DNA from: Symsagittifera roscoffensis
Taxonomy: Eukaryota; Xenacoelomorpha; Acoela; Convolutidae
Assembly: GCF_963678635.1 (NCBI RefSeq)
Contig: NC_087064.1
Coordinates: 23,674,539-23,738,538, forward strand
Reading direction: 5' to 3'
DNA length: 64,000 nucleotides
Positions 1-11,315 of this stretch are shown here, piece after piece. The first letter of the stretch is position 1. Each line of letters starts with the position of its first letter. The notes under the pieces are model-generated. The model worked only from the letters and a program-made list of their open reading frames with translations, ran no database searches and was not told where the DNA came from. A program made the position numbers and the translations under genes.

Positions 1-2
1 TT

Positions 3-2492
3 GGAAATGGCGAAACTTTGTTTCCAGAGACTGGAGATGCTGACCCGCAAGCATCGCGAGCTGCTTCAACTGTCAGCCGGTCCACCCGATATAGTTCCCT
101 GCACTCTAGAGCGTCTTCAATGACTTCCAGTCAGCGCAAACGCGAACTCGAAATAGCAAAATTGCGACGTCTTGAAATCGAGCGACAAAATGAAACAGGT
201 ATCCGCCTGAAAGAAAAAGAAAACGAATTGGCTCTTGAGACACTTGTTAAGGAGAACAAACGAAAGCTCAATGAGGCCAAAATAGTTGAAACAGAGCTAA
301 TGGATGATGATTCGGACATTGATACTGACATCAATAAAACCGCTCTGCCTTCGAGTAGAACACAACAAGTTGTCGCTGAAACCCGAACAAAAGATTGGGT
401 TGATGAAGCACTCGATACACATTCGTCGGAACTTGCATCAACTATAACCATTGTTCCCCGACAAGAACCTCAACCTCCGGGCATCGCCAATTTGGTTTCT
501 TCGTCTCTACCACCAAGCACGGTTGATCTAATAAACGTCCACCTTTTTCCATCCAGTAGCAACCCAAGCGTTTGCCTACCATTACAATCGGTGGTATCAT
601 CTACCGTTCATAATTTGAAGATTCCTTCTCAACCTCTCCCACCGCCGCCGCCACCACCTCCACCCCCCCAGTCCTCGTCCCCGCTTCCTTTCATTCCACG
701 TATGCCAGCAGCAATGGTCCCCACATTACATGCTTCTGTCCCAATTAATACAACAGTCAATACGGCAACCCAGCCGGTGAACCTGATTCCTATTACTGCT
801 CCACCAGCGTGTATTAATAACTCAACTCTTGTTTCAACAAATCAACCATCCTTCAACCATCCACATCCAGTTCGTTATATACCCAATATGAATACCTGGA
901 GAATGGCACCTCCAACCACCGCGCCATTTACCGCATCAGATTCTACAGTACCCCAGGCGTTAAATACCGTTCAAACTGTCACACCAATAGTGCAACCACC
1001 ACTTTCACAATACCCGTGCACTGTTGGAGGGACAGTGTTTTACAATAACCAAGCGCAAGTGTCAACACAGCAGTTGTCTCAAGTCACCAGCTATCCACAT
1101 AGTACCTTAGCTTATCCGACAGCATTTGTTCCTCAGCCACACAATTTCGCTTCAACCTCAGTTCAACCACCACCTAATGCAGTAACCCTTGAAGATTTAA
1201 AGGAAATACTAACTTTCAACCGTAAGGATCCATTACCACCGTGGAACCTTAGGAAATACGGTGGCTGTCCACTTCAGGTGTTTGATTGGATTGGACAATT
1301 CCGAAGTGCTGTGGACTCTCAAAACTTGTCAGATGATGTGAAGCTGCACCACCTTAAATCATTAGTCAAAGATAAAGCTGAGACTGCTATAGCTGAGTTT
1401 GCGTATAGTGGTACGATGTACAAAGATGCTCTCATGAAACTTGAGAGAAAATTTGGCCAACCTCAAATAATAATACGTGCATATCTGGACAAACTTTATA
1501 ATTCACCACCCGTTAAGATGCATAGTTCCGACAGCATCATAAGTTTTGCATCCATGATAACAAGCATAGTTGGAGTGTTCAAATCTTTACATTACAACGC
1601 AGACCTTGAAAGTGCAACACTTCTCGATAAAGCAATAGGGAAGCTCCCACCTAATATGAAAGAGTCTTGGTCGTTCCACACCGTAAAACGGAGTTTGTAT
1701 GCTCCGTCTTTAATTGATTTCAATCATTGGCTGGAGGATAAAGCTGAAGCGCATGAACGTATGCGTCCTTCATCAAATTACAATAGAAATCAGGATAATT
1801 CGGTTCGGACAAAAACCAATGTTAAAATGTTTGCCGCAAACTCGCAAGCTAAGTTTGACGCAAATTTTCAACATAGTCCATGTTTAGTTTGTAAGGGCAA
1901 GCATTCAATTTTTAAATGTAGCGTTTTTAAGGAAAAAACTCCAACACAGCGTGCTAAATTTTGCGCTGAAAATAAGCTTCGCTTTTCTTGTTTTCAAGGA
2001 AATCACATGTTTAGGAAATGTCCCAAGCCCAAAACTTGTCCTAAACCACAGTGCAAGAGCACTCATAATGTGTTACTGCACGGCGCAGAACGCGTTTTCC
2101 CTACAAATAACCAATCTGGTTATGCACCGCACACAACTGCAGCCAATCCCGCAGTTCAAACTCTATTTAGACCCACGACGCAAAACAATACTTGTGGGTC
2201 ATCCCTTATGAATCTAAAAGGACTGATGCCACTTTTAAAACTCACATTATCATCAAATGACTCTGAAACCACCGCACTTGTGTTATGTGACACAGCTTGC
2301 AGTCACTCTTGTATTTCACCTGAACTCGCTCGCAGACTCAATCTGACAGGTAGGAAAATTGATTTGACTGTCAAGGGTGCCAATTGTTCCGAAGATATTA
2401 CTTCAGAACAAGTTGATTTGAACGTTTCTTCTGAATTTGATCCAGATATTTCGTTCACCGTTTGTGCATGTGTAAAAACAACATTTACATAG
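3..2492 (+). pseudogene. BEL/Pao gag and protease segment, 5' partial
   Basis: This is the gag and first protease part of the BEL/Pao polyprotein. The frame is open from base 3; the first start-like codon (base 18) is TTG, so the true start is probably outside the window. Numbering from base 18, residues about 39-95 are a charged coiled coil (KRELEIAKLRRLEIER), 208-219 are polyproline, and about 405-590 form the DUF1759-type gag core (PPWNLRKYGG, FDWIGQFRSAVD). Cys/His knuckles follow at about 622-634 (CLVCKGKHSIFKC) and in the next 60 residues. The protease active-site motif is LCDTACSHSCIS with Asp758. The frame ends at 2490-2492, and the rest of the protease continues in another frame, showing a frameshift near 2470. 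Confidence 0.88.
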
Positions 2493-3169
2493 GTTCAGAT
2501 AAAATTAACGTTCTTAGGTTGCAAGAGAAATATTCTCACTTGGAACCAATTGATTCAGTCGAATTTAGGTACGCTGATGTCGAAATGATTCTAGGTCAAG
2601 ATGTTTATGATTACATTTTTCCTCTGGAATACTGCCAGGATAAAAGCCAAAAATCACCTTTCGCCGTTCGCCTTCCAATTGGATGGGTCTTAAGTGGTCC
2701 ACTCCCTGCCTCCACCGGCCTGATCTCAACATGCTTGCATTGTAACATCAAAGATGTAAGTTTGGTAGAGCAGGTCAAATCTTGGTACGAACTTGAATCA
2801 TACGGTACGTATAAACAAGTAGATGCCCGATCGTCAGACGATAAAAGGGCGAATAAAATTTTAGAAGCATCAACTATACATGATAGTGATAGATACGCCG
2901 TTGGGATGCTTTGGGCCGAAGACCACTCACAGTTGCCCAACAACTACTACTCCGCCTTAGCACAACTTAAATCTATGGAAAAACGTTTAGACAAAGACAC
3001 AAACCTCAGGGCTTTATACGCAAAAAACATTCAAGAAGATTTTGACAAAGGTTACGTCATCAAAGTGACTGCACAAATCGTTCCGCTAGGGAATGGTATC
3101 TTCTTCATCACCCGGAAAAGTCCGCCGCGTCCTAAATGGTGCAGCCAAATTTCATGGATCGTCACTTAA
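2462..3169 (+). pseudogene. BEL/Pao protease C-terminus and start of RT region
   Basis: This 235-codon stretch continues the protease in a new frame. The block ADVEMILGQDVYDYI and the following LPIGWVLSGPLP are typical of the BEL/Pao protease-to-RT junction (peptidase A17 region). The segment then enters the conserved lead-in to the reverse transcriptase (NIQEDFDKGYVIKV). Similarity is lost near 3115, where the RT picks up in another frame. It is a fragment of the same polyprotein, not an independent gene; its apparent Met start overlaps the upstream frame by 31 bases. Confidence 0.85.
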
Positions 3170-3686
3170 TAAAGCTCTTTTGGTTGGCCCAGATTTGCTT
3201 CAGAATCTGCTGGCCGTCCTACTGAGATTCCGTCAACATCAACATGCAGTATCAGCTGATATTGAAGGCATGTTCCTTCAGGTTGGTGTTCTCCCAATCG
3301 ACCAACTGTCACTTCGTTTTCTGTGGCGGGAGGATCCCACAACCGATGTGGTAACGTATCAATACACGCGACACATTTTCGGAGCTCGTGACTCGCCCAC
3401 ATGTATTAATTTTGCTCTTCAAAAGACAGCTCGCGACAATCAAGGCTTGTTCCCCGACGCAGCGTCAGCCGTGATGCAAAAATTCTATATGGACGATTAT
3501 CTTGATTCGTTTCCCGAACCTGAACAGGCATTAAAATTAAGTAAGGAACTTGTAGAACTACTTAAGTTAGGAGGATTTAAGTTGACAAAATTCGTGAGCA
3601 ATGTCAAAGAGATTCAGAAAGAGTTATGTGCGTCAAGCGACAATTTAATTCAAGTTAAGGAGATTCTAAGTAGTGAAGATCAATAA
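3093..3686 (+). pseudogene. BEL/Pao reverse transcriptase core
   Basis: This 197-codon frame holds the RT palm. It has an AAKFHGSSLNKALLVGPDLL-type block, the first catalytic aspartate motif at residue 56 (SADIEGMFLQV), the GARDSPTCINFAL block, and the catalytic YMDDYLDS box with aspartates at residues 134-135. True similarity begins only near base 3115; the first codons belong to the earlier frame read out of phase. An in-frame TAA at 3684-3686 interrupts it, and similarity resumes directly after in the same frame, so this is a nonsense mutation rather than the natural end. Confidence 0.9.
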
Positions 3687-3701
3687 TCGCATGTTCTAGG
3701 T

Positions 3702-3902
3702 TTGAAATGGGATCACGTTCTCGATACATTGGTAGTTAGTCGAGGTGTAAACAGAGAACTGAAGGATACTGTTACCCAACGTACAGTTTTAAGTTTTGTC
3801 TCTTCAGTTTTCGACCCTATTGGTTTAGTCGCTCCGTACACTGTCAGAGCCCGACTACTTCTTAAAAGAGATTTGGAGAATCAGTGGTCAACAATGGGAT
3901 AA
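3702..3902 (+). pseudogene. BEL/Pao RT thumb/connection fragment
   Basis: This 66-codon fragment is in the same frame as the RT core and separated from it by the TAA at 3684-3686. The blocks LGLKWDHVLDTL (just upstream) and FDPIGLVAPYTVRARLLLK are the usual connection segment after the RT palm in BEL/Pao polyproteins. The frame ends at 3902 and the polyprotein continues in another frame from about 3890, indicating a further frameshift. Confidence 0.82.
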
Positions 3903-3912
3903 CCCACTTCCT

Positions 3913-4134
3913 TTGGACTTGAATGCCAAATTCCTCGAATGGCGGTCTGGTCTACCCATCCTGGGTCAACTGATCATACCGAGATGCTACTTTCCATCCG
4001 CAGTTGACAAAATTGAACTCCATATGTTTGGTGACAGTTCACAGGAAGTCTTCTGTGCAGTTGGATTTCTCCGTGCGCGCAATATTGATACACATGAGAC
4101 AAAACTCGCCTTCATTTTGGTAAAGCCCGCGTAG
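3913..4134 (+). pseudogene. BEL/Pao RNase H start (broken)
   Basis: This 73-codon fragment contains the start of the RNase H domain (IELHMFGDSSQEVFCAVGF, where the Asp is the first catalytic residue). After its stop, bases 4135-4424 still carry recognisable RNase H coding sequence in other frames (for example ISIPKLELQASLLATRLKKD), but with several stops, including a TGA in place of a Trp codon near 4250. No separate reading frame can be supported in 4135-4424. Confidence 0.78.
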
Positions 4135-4424
4135 CACCAATGAAGGCTATTTCCATCCCAAAATTAGAGCTGCAAGCTTCTTTGCTTGCTACACGCCTCA
4201 AAAAAGATATCATGAAAGCACTTTCGATCCCTATAAATGATGTCTTTATGTGAACTGACAGCACCACTGTGCTATAATGGCTCCATTAGACTGCAAAGCA
4301 GCCAGTATTCGTCGCTAATTGAGTAGGCGAAATACTGGAAGTTACCACTGTCGACGAATGGTATCACGTAGATACTGAAAACAACCCAGCTGATACTGGT
4401 ACTCGAGGTATTGCCGCTGAAGCC

Positions 4425-5954
4425 TTGAAGGACAGCAGCTGGACTCAAGGTCCCAGCTTCCTCAGAACCAGTGATTGGCCCTTTCGACCAAATGTCGATG
4501 TGATTACAAAAATAAAATTAAAAGGTCCTATCGATGATGTCATCGATACTGCCACTAATTTTGTAATCAATCCGTCAGTCCCTGAACCCGTCATTAAGTG
4601 GAAACGTTACAGCTCGTTTCTCAAATTATTTCGCGTAGTAGCATTCATCCTCCGATTAAATCCTGAATTTAATCATTTCCGTGGAACAATCGCTAAGATT
4701 GTAAGCCCTTTTGCAACTCTCTCCCCATTCATTGACCCCGATGGACTTCTTAGATCCATAGGACGCATTAGTCGTCTCTCTAAACTCGAATTTAAAAATA
4801 AATATCCCATCATAGTCAAATTAGTCAAATTGTTTGTGGCTCATCAACACAACAAACATGAGCATCAGTCAATTGACTACCTACGATCTGTCATCCAGAT
4901 AGAATATGCAATCTTAAAAGTAAGATCATTGCTCCGTAACATTGAACTTAATTGTAAAAACTGCCGAAAGCGAAAGTTGAAAACCATCACCCCTTTCATG
5001 TCTGATCTGCCAATTGAGCGTCATAGATGCCGCCAAGCGCCCTTCAACAATTGCGGAGTCGATTACTTCGGACCCTTTCACGTAACAATCCGTAGGAGTT
5101 CGGAGAAACGTTGGGCGTTTTTGTTCACTTGTTTGACCACTAGAGCCATCCATATTGAAAGCGTACCATCAATGGATTCAAGCTCCTGTGTCATGGGAGT
5201 AGAACGATTCATCGCTAGACGAGGAACTCCATCGAAAATTTGGTCCGATAATGGTACAAACTTTGTCGGTGCAGAGAAAGAGCTTCTTCTGTGTACTCGA
5301 GCATGGAATGATCTTGCGCCCGCTCTCCTTTTCCACAAAGGCATCGAATGGAAGTATAACCCACCATCTTCACCACATCATGGTGGCTCTTGGGAACGTC
5401 TTGTACGTAGTTGCAAGAGAATTTTCTACTCCATCCTCACACCACGTAAATTAACCGACGAGGTACTCCAGGCCACATTTTGTCTGGTGGAACAGTCCCC
5501 TAATGCGCGTCCACTTACAGCGGTAAGCAGTGACCCGAATGAGATTAAGGCTTCAACGCCAAATCACTTCTTGATAGGCCAGCGCTCACTTAGTTTCCCG
5601 TCGATTGCGACGGACGAACATTTCGATCATCGAAAGCGTTATCTTCGCGCACAAGGATACGCTAGCGCCATCTGGACTAGATGGCTACGCGAGTACGTTC
5701 CGACTCTCAACAAACGCCGTAAATGGCACACACCTACCGAACAAGAACTCAAAGCCGGAGATCTTGTTTGGATCGTCGAGAATAGTAGCCCGCGTGGTTA
5801 CTACCCTCTCGCTCGCGTTAAAACTCTTAACTATGGCAAAGACGCTACCGCCCGTTCCGCACTCCTTAAAACTGCAACAGGAGATTTAACCCGACCTCTT
5901 GTTAAACTCGCCCCAGTTCTCGCTCCGTTGGGGCCCGAGGATGTTCAAGATTGA
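4425..5954 (+). pseudogene. BEL/Pao integrase with DUF5641-type C-terminus
   Basis: This 509-codon frame is the last and best preserved piece of the BEL/Pao polyprotein. It runs from the end of the RNase H region through an HHCC-type zinc-binding segment (HQHNKHEH and CKNC) and a catalytic core with Asp213 (GVDYFGP), Asp275 (SDNGTNF) and Glu324 (GGSWERL). Residues about 400-505 form the DUF5641-type tail (LKAGDLVWIVE, YYPLARV). The catalytic triad is intact and no stop interrupts the frame. It is nevertheless only the 3' part of a broken polyprotein, so its Met start at 4425 is probably incidental. Confidence 0.9.
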
Positions 5955-5976
5955 AACTAAAATGAAAGCATATCAA

Positions 5977-6047
5977 GACCAGCTAGTCTAGCGGTAACGT
6001 ACTTGACCTGAAACCGAAAGGTCGCCGGTTCGAATCCCGGTCATTCC
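5977..6047 (+). repeat. tRNA-like sequence, probable SINE head or tRNA pseudogene
   Basis: A 71-bp sequence 22 bp after the BEL/Pao stop carries an RNA polymerase III A box (TAGTCTAGCGG, 5984-5994) and a perfect B box (GGTTCGAATCC, 6027-6037) at tRNA-like spacing. A GACC/GGTC stem can form in the anticodon-arm region, but the 5' and 3' ends do not form a good 7-bp acceptor stem and the T stem pairs imperfectly. That favours a tRNA-derived SINE head or a tRNA pseudogene over a functional tRNA. Confidence 0.55.
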
Positions 6048-6500
6048 AAGTATTTTACTACACTTGATTTGAACCGGATAAAAAATGTTCCTATGTCAAA
6101 CTTGTTTTTAAATGATGTTCTGGACATGAACTTAATTAGACTTTGGCCAGAATTGACTTCTAACTTCTGGCAAGCGTAAAAATTCCCACTTATTGGCAAA
6201 AGTAGTGACAATAAAGTCGCTTTCGATTTCAATTTCGTTTAAAACTTGATAATTTTGTTCCGAAACAGATATTGTTCTGTTGTTTCCTCTGAATGATTTT
6301 CGATAATTTTTGAAGGAAAAATCTATATATATATTGAACAATCGTGTTCTCAATCGAGATACATACAGCCAATCTACAGACTGACGATATACTCGACCGA
6401 CCCACCACAGACCGAACACAAGTGGAAACATTTATAAAACTCAGTGTTTTTTTTTAAGAAAAGTTTTCTAGATTTATAAACGAGCCCACAGAACTGCGAA
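6048..6500. other. Intergenic stretch, nothing recognised
   Basis: The sequence between the tRNA-like element and the CR1-type element has no recognisable gene. A 99-codon minus-strand frame at 6132-6431 has no family motif I recognise. The body of a SINE or the 3' end of the non-LTR element could lie here, but I see no diagnostic tail. Confidence 0.4.
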
Positions 6501-6639
6501 AAATCAATATGAAGTTTGTAGCCCAATTTTGTGTCTATTTCATTTCCTAAATATTTGGAACGATCAACAGTTTCTAGCTTTTGCCATGAAAGATGCTACC
6601 TTGATGTTGAGGTCTTACCAAAATTCATAAATAAACATT

Positions 6640-7100
6640 TATCGGAATTTTCTGTCAGACTGTTTTGCCTCACCCATATAGATGTCTTATTGTTATCAGT
6701 GGTAAAACAACCCATTTTCACTTATTACAGATTGAAAAAATGTAGTGTCATTAGCAAATAGTCCTACATTGCCTTTCTCACAATTTTGTGGTAAATAATT
6801 AATAATTAAGAGAAAAAGTAGGAGCCAGAGCACTGAGCCTTGCGGTACACCATGCTCATTTTTTCAGTGTTTGTGTTGAGAATTCATTCATTTGTACGAA
6901 TTGTTCCCGCTTTGAAAGATATGACTTGAGATTTTCGAAAAACGTTCCTCTGAAATCATGTTTGAATGTTTACTGCAGGCGCTAATGATTGATTGTATCG
7001 AAAGCTTTTTTTAATCCCAAAAAACAAGCTAAGCCATAGTCTTTGTTTTTAATCGTAGAGAGCATGAGTTCGGTAAATTTCAAAAGAAGTTCTACACATG
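6640..7100 (-). pseudogene. Non-LTR reverse transcriptase remnant
   Basis: RT palm motifs are visible in minus-strand translation but are not joined in one frame. KKAFDTINH is followed immediately by a TAG, GVPQGSVL lies about 130 bp further downstream, and the catalytic box reads FANDT rather than FADDT, so a catalytic aspartate has been replaced. This is a dead RT. Confidence 0.75.
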
Positions 7101-7371
7101 ACTTTGTTTTTGCTGAAATCCAAACTGAGTTTGGTTAAATATCTTAAGTTTTTTTGATATAGAAAAGCATTCTTTTGTGAATAAATTTTTTAAAAACTTT
7201 TGATATTGTGCTCATGAGACTAGTCGATTTATAATTCCCTGGATTCGATATTGAGCCTGACTTTTATAACGAAATTTTTTCTGCAACTTTTAACCTAACT
7301 GAAAAAGTCACTTCTGAAATCGAATGATTGATAAGATCCGCTATATAAAAACTCATAATTGGCAAAGTTAA

Positions 7372-8032
7372 TTACAAAATTGTGTTCGAAATACCATGAT
7401 GACTAATAGAGGGTTTATTTTCAAATCTTAAGCAAAATGCCGTATTTAGGACGGTTTCTATATTAGGTTTAACATATGCGTCAGTTCCAAATTTGGCAGC
7501 TAGATTGGCTGCAACAGAAGTAAAATAATTGTTGAATGTTTCTGCACTGATATTCGATTGCTGAAAGAAGGACTCACGATCACTTAATAAGCTGTACGCG
7601 CAAAATGAAACGGGATCAGCAATTTTAGTATCAAAAAAATTTAATTTTGCCTTTTCAATCAAATTGGTAACATTGTTTTGCTGATTTTTGTATTGCTTGT
7701 GATAATTTTTGTTGGAAAAATTTACCCAGTTTTCGAACAAAAGATCTCTTTTTTGCATATTTTCTATAATTTCGTTTGTAACCCATGATTTTTTTGATAT
7801 TTTTTTTTCTCTTAGGGGCATAATTGTCCAATGTAGTCATCAGACATTTTATAATTTGAGCCAATTTGAAGTTAACTTCCACAATTGACTCAATTCCCTT
7901 TAACGACTGCATTAGTTTAAGCAAGAATTTGAAATCATTGTCATTTTTTTCTAAACTTTTAAAATCCCGAAATTCAGTAAACGTTTTCTTCGTTGAATGC
8001 AAACCACATAAACTTGTATCAATAAGAAGCAC
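7372..8032 (-). pseudogene. Non-LTR ORF2 linker between endonuclease and RT
   Basis: Two overlapping minus-strand frames (7655-8032 and 7372-7821) together cover the linker typical of CR1/Jockey ORF2. The upstream one contains FRDFKSL and LDNYAPKRKKNI; the downstream one contains KSWVTNEIIENMQKRDLLF and FNNYFTSVAANLAAKF. The switch from one to the other near 7815 marks a frameshift. There is no catalytic motif in this part. Confidence 0.72.
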
Positions 8033-8177
8033 GTAGTGGTCACTGATTGATGATTCATGAGTTATTTTTTTGACTCAATCCCTTGATAAAAAATGATCAA
8101 TACAGGTTTTAGTTGATGATGTTACCCTTGTTACATCGTTGTTTTTAACAGAGAAGCCGAATGATTCAATGAGGTTT

Positions 8178-8615
8178 TTATAATTTCTCTAGCCTGCTTT
8201 CTTTCAACGTATCTAAATTAAAGTTACCCACGACAATAGCTTTTTTAGAGCTTTTGGTATGTTGTTCTAGTAAAAACTCAAAATCGTCTTGAAAATTATC
8301 AAAACTGAGACTTGGTGGTCGATAGAAAACACTAATTATCAGTTTGAATTTTGGTCTGTTATTTTTTTTTGTTGTTGACTCAATGTTGCATTCATATTTC
8401 ATATCCTCGAAATTCAAATCATTGCGCACAAACAAAGCTACCCCTCCACCTTTTTCTGTTGTCTTTGTTAATACAACATTACTTGAGTAAACTGGTAGTT
8501 TGTATATATCAAGAGGATCGTTATCGATCAACCAGGTTTCACAGAGCGCTATAACGATTGGTTTCAGGCATAAATTTTCTATAAGACATATTAGTAGGTC
8601 AAGATGGCTTCGCAA
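8178..8615 (-). pseudogene. Non-LTR endonuclease fragment
   Basis: A 145-codon minus-strand frame matches the APE-type endonuclease of non-LTR elements. ALCETWL carries the metal-binding Glu, GGGVALFVRNDL is the conserved glycine-rich strand, FYRPPS follows, and VVGNFNLD occupies the position of the usual GDFN motif, with Asn replacing Asp. The C-terminal end of the endonuclease is missing from this frame. The element's first ORF was not identified. Confidence 0.8.
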
Positions 8616-8800
8616 TGATTGTATTTACAAAAAAATATGCAGCTATTGTTTGAAAGTCCCTCATTGCTCTCCTGAATATCACCCATTTATCAATTTGAGT
8701 ACTCGATGAACAGAAACGATTTTCATCAAGCGCTCTTTTGAAAATGTCTAGAACAATTTTTTTAGATGCATGTACATTTGGGTTTGTTGTCTCCACGCAT

Positions 8801-10785
8801 TTGTTTGATGCTCGATTACCTTGTATCTGATCACCTTTAAAAATTCTGATGTCCCAAAATTAAAATGTGTTATCCTTTTTTATTATAAAAAATATATTTT
8901 TTGAATTGTCCTTGCAATTGGTTCTGAATTAATTGCCTTTTTTGGAAATAATTTTTTTTTGAAATTGTACGATTTACGACTTGGGCTAACGCAACATTAT
9001 AGTATAAATTGCCAAAAAAATCATTGGCCTTTTTACGGTTAAAAAATGATGCACAAATCCACAAAATCAAATAAAAGTTTTTACAACAAAACTAATTTCT
9101 GCAGCAAAACTTTGAACCAAAATAATATGATGAGCCCTAAATTTTTAAGAATAAAAAACAAATTTCTCTGAAATTTTTTTTTGGAAAACAAACAAACAAT
9201 TGCGTTTTTTGTTTGATTTGATCACACTTCAACACTTGCTTTTCTTATTATCTTTTGTGGGAATCTTATTTGAGTAGAACTAATCTTTAGTCTGTTATTT
9301 CCACCTATCACTTTCAAAAGTTGTTTGCATCTGATGAACTATTCATATGAATTATTGGCTGCTTGTTGCCTGCTGGGTTGTTGTATACGCTCTGTTTGTT
9401 AAAAAGAAGTATTTTAATGTTTAAGTACTGACTGGGAAGACATTTCGACCAAGCCTAAGTGCCCATAAAAACTCAAAGAAAAATGCTTTTAAAAAATGTT
9501 CAGCGGGTTTTTGAGTATCCTGCTGGGTGCGCCTTGTCATACCTCAGTGTATGAGTTTCTCAAATACTGAATCCGAATGGATTGATAAACAAGAGTTCTA
9601 ATTGGAGCGATATAAAACGACTAGTTGAGAGACAACATTTATTGACTTCTGAGCAATAACTCCATAGCGGCTTCTTTCTGCACTCTGTCAAGGTCAGCCG
9701 ACCAGATAGCAAAGTATCTAGTTCGGTAAAGGTTAACATAAAGATAAATAATATAAATAACATATATACTAAGTTTATCAATCCAGACCGGATGACAGCC
9801 TCAATCCGATATCAGATTCACTGTAAAAAAAGTTTTAAAAACTATGCATCCACTTAAATTAACGCAAATCACAGTTTTTTTTGCCCAATTATATAATGGG
9901 AAACAATACTTTGGTCCTAAGCCCGAAAACATTTTTTATGGCGATTAAATATGAAAACGCCGACAATTTTGTTCTTCAAATTACTCTCCCACTCCTGAAG
10001 TGTAGATCTGCACCTGTGTCGTAATACGATCAAAGAAGGACGTTGTTGTACCTTCGCCACACAAAAAGCACTTTTCTCCATCTGTGTTGTTTTATTTGCT
10101 TTATTATGCAATCATAGTTGGAGTAGCTCCTCTTTTAATACAGAGAAAACACGTGTTTCAAAACTTTAATTTTTTTCTTAATATTGTCTATCAAATTTAC
10201 AGTTTTTTATCAAGTTTCTGCATATAGTAGCTGTGAAATAAATTGTCAATCATAGAATCCAGTGCCTTAATGATAAGCACTGGGATTTTTGATTTGAGGT
10301 GAACAAGGAAAGGTAGTCAGTTTCCATTAGTTAGCTTTTAAATTTAAAAAAGTTAAAAACAAGATTTAACCAATAAATATAAATAACAAGGCTACGATAA
10401 ATGCAATAAGAAATATGCATAAAAAGATTCCGGAAATGATGGATAAAGGGTAAGACATGAAATTACAGATTTTTCCTAGCTGCGGCAAATTATAACAGGC
10501 GCCAGTATTTATTATCCGGACTGATAACCAAACAAAAGTTTGCCATTATGAGCTGGTCAAAGCCTCGTCTTATTTTTAGCTGCCTTTTGCAGCTCGAGAT
10601 CTCGTACCTGAGAATAAAAACTTCTCAGAAGATGTTCGGAATGATTTAACCGCAAGGACCTAAATTACTTTGATAGAAGTTAAGAATCGTTCTGTTAATG
10701 AAATTATGACCTCCAATATAAAAACGAAACGCACAGAAATTTTCGACCAAAATGAAACAACCGAAAAAAAACATCCGTGTTTTGT
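8801..10785. other. Intergenic, nothing recognised
   Basis: About 2 kb of AT-rich sequence has only short frames (under 75 codons) with no recognisable motif on either strand. It may be old, degraded repeat sequence. Confidence 0.5.
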
Positions 10786-10940
10786 TCGTGGCTTGATGAA
10801 AAAACTTCAGGAAAGCCTAGAAATAGTAATTTAGACGAATCTACTTAACAATCTCCCCCCCCCCCCCCCTCCCTCCCTTTTCAAGAAAGGGGAATGTTAA
10901 GTAGTTAAGTAGTTTAGTTGCAGCGAATTTTCGACCAATC
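10786..10940 (+). repeat. Left arm of 200-bp repeat array split by element A
   Basis: This segment matches 29560-29677: an AATTTAGAC, ATCTACTTAACAATC, pyrimidine run, TTTCAAGAAAGGGG and GCAGCGAA...CCAATC series. It ends at CCAATC exactly where the LTR of element A begins. It contains a C-rich run at 10853-10878. It is the half of a repeat unit left of the insertion; the other half starts at 29478. Confidence 0.75.
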
Positions 10941-11315
10941 TGAGTTAGCTTCGAGGTGTAACTCATAGAGTAATTTCGGATAGGGTACACCGTCTGCTCG
11001 TAACGCTATCTTATTTTCGGCCGGATAGATTCGTGCAACTTCTTAGTCTAATACCGATCCTAATCTTACTCTTATATCTACTAGTCTCAGGGTGTTTAAC
11101 TAGTCTCTCCTAGGCTCAATAGATCTAGAGTATACTGGATTATTGCGATTGCTTGAAGGTCTCTTGGAGAGGTAACTAACTTCTAAGTTAAATTCAAACC
11201 TCTCTGGTGCTGAAATTACAAGTAATTTCAGCACTTACAAATAAGTGGGTTGTTAATTAGATGGATTGTGATTGGTTAGTATTAAATACTTTATAGAGAT
11301 AAAAGTCCAATTTAT
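10941..11315 (-). repeat. Element A LTR, left (3' LTR in element sense)
   Basis: Direct repeat of 29105-29477, about 96% identical by eye. On the plus strand it starts TGAGTTAG and ends CCAATTTAT, so in element sense it ends ...CTAACTCA. It contains a perfect 13-bp-arm palindrome at 11207-11234. No clear polypurine tract lies just inside it. Confidence 0.88.

Larger units (their letters stand above)
1..5954 (+). mobile_element. Decayed BEL/Pao LTR retrotransposon (5' end outside window)
   Basis: The plus strand carries the ordered parts of a BEL/Pao element: gag with DUF1759-type region and zinc knuckles, DUF1758-type aspartic protease, Pao-type reverse transcriptase, RNase H, integrase and a C-terminal DUF5641-type domain. 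One original gag-pol frame is now split by frameshifts near 2470, 3115, 3890 and 4130, an in-frame TAA at 3684-3686, and several stops between 4135 and 4424. The element is therefore dead as an autonomous unit. No 5' LTR is in view because the frame is already open at base 3, and I could not define a 3' LTR downstream of 5954. Confidence 0.93.
6500..8800 (-). mobile_element. Decayed CR1/Jockey-type non-LTR retrotransposon
   Basis: Read on the minus strand, this region has an apurinic-type endonuclease C-terminal half (8178-8615), an endonuclease-RT linker (7372-8032), and RT palm motifs: KKAFDTINH near 6983-7011, GVPQGSVL near 6829-6852 and LFANDTTFF near 6737-6765. The last departs from the usual FADD box (Ala-Asn-Asp). 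Stops and frame changes separate the pieces. The order and motif style match the CR1/L2/Jockey group. Boundaries are approximate; no poly(A) or target duplication was found. Confidence 0.82.

Noticed and set aside
8500-8709. Plus-strand short frames across the CR1-type endonuclease
   Set aside because: They are antisense to recognisable endonuclease coding sequence and have no motif of their own.
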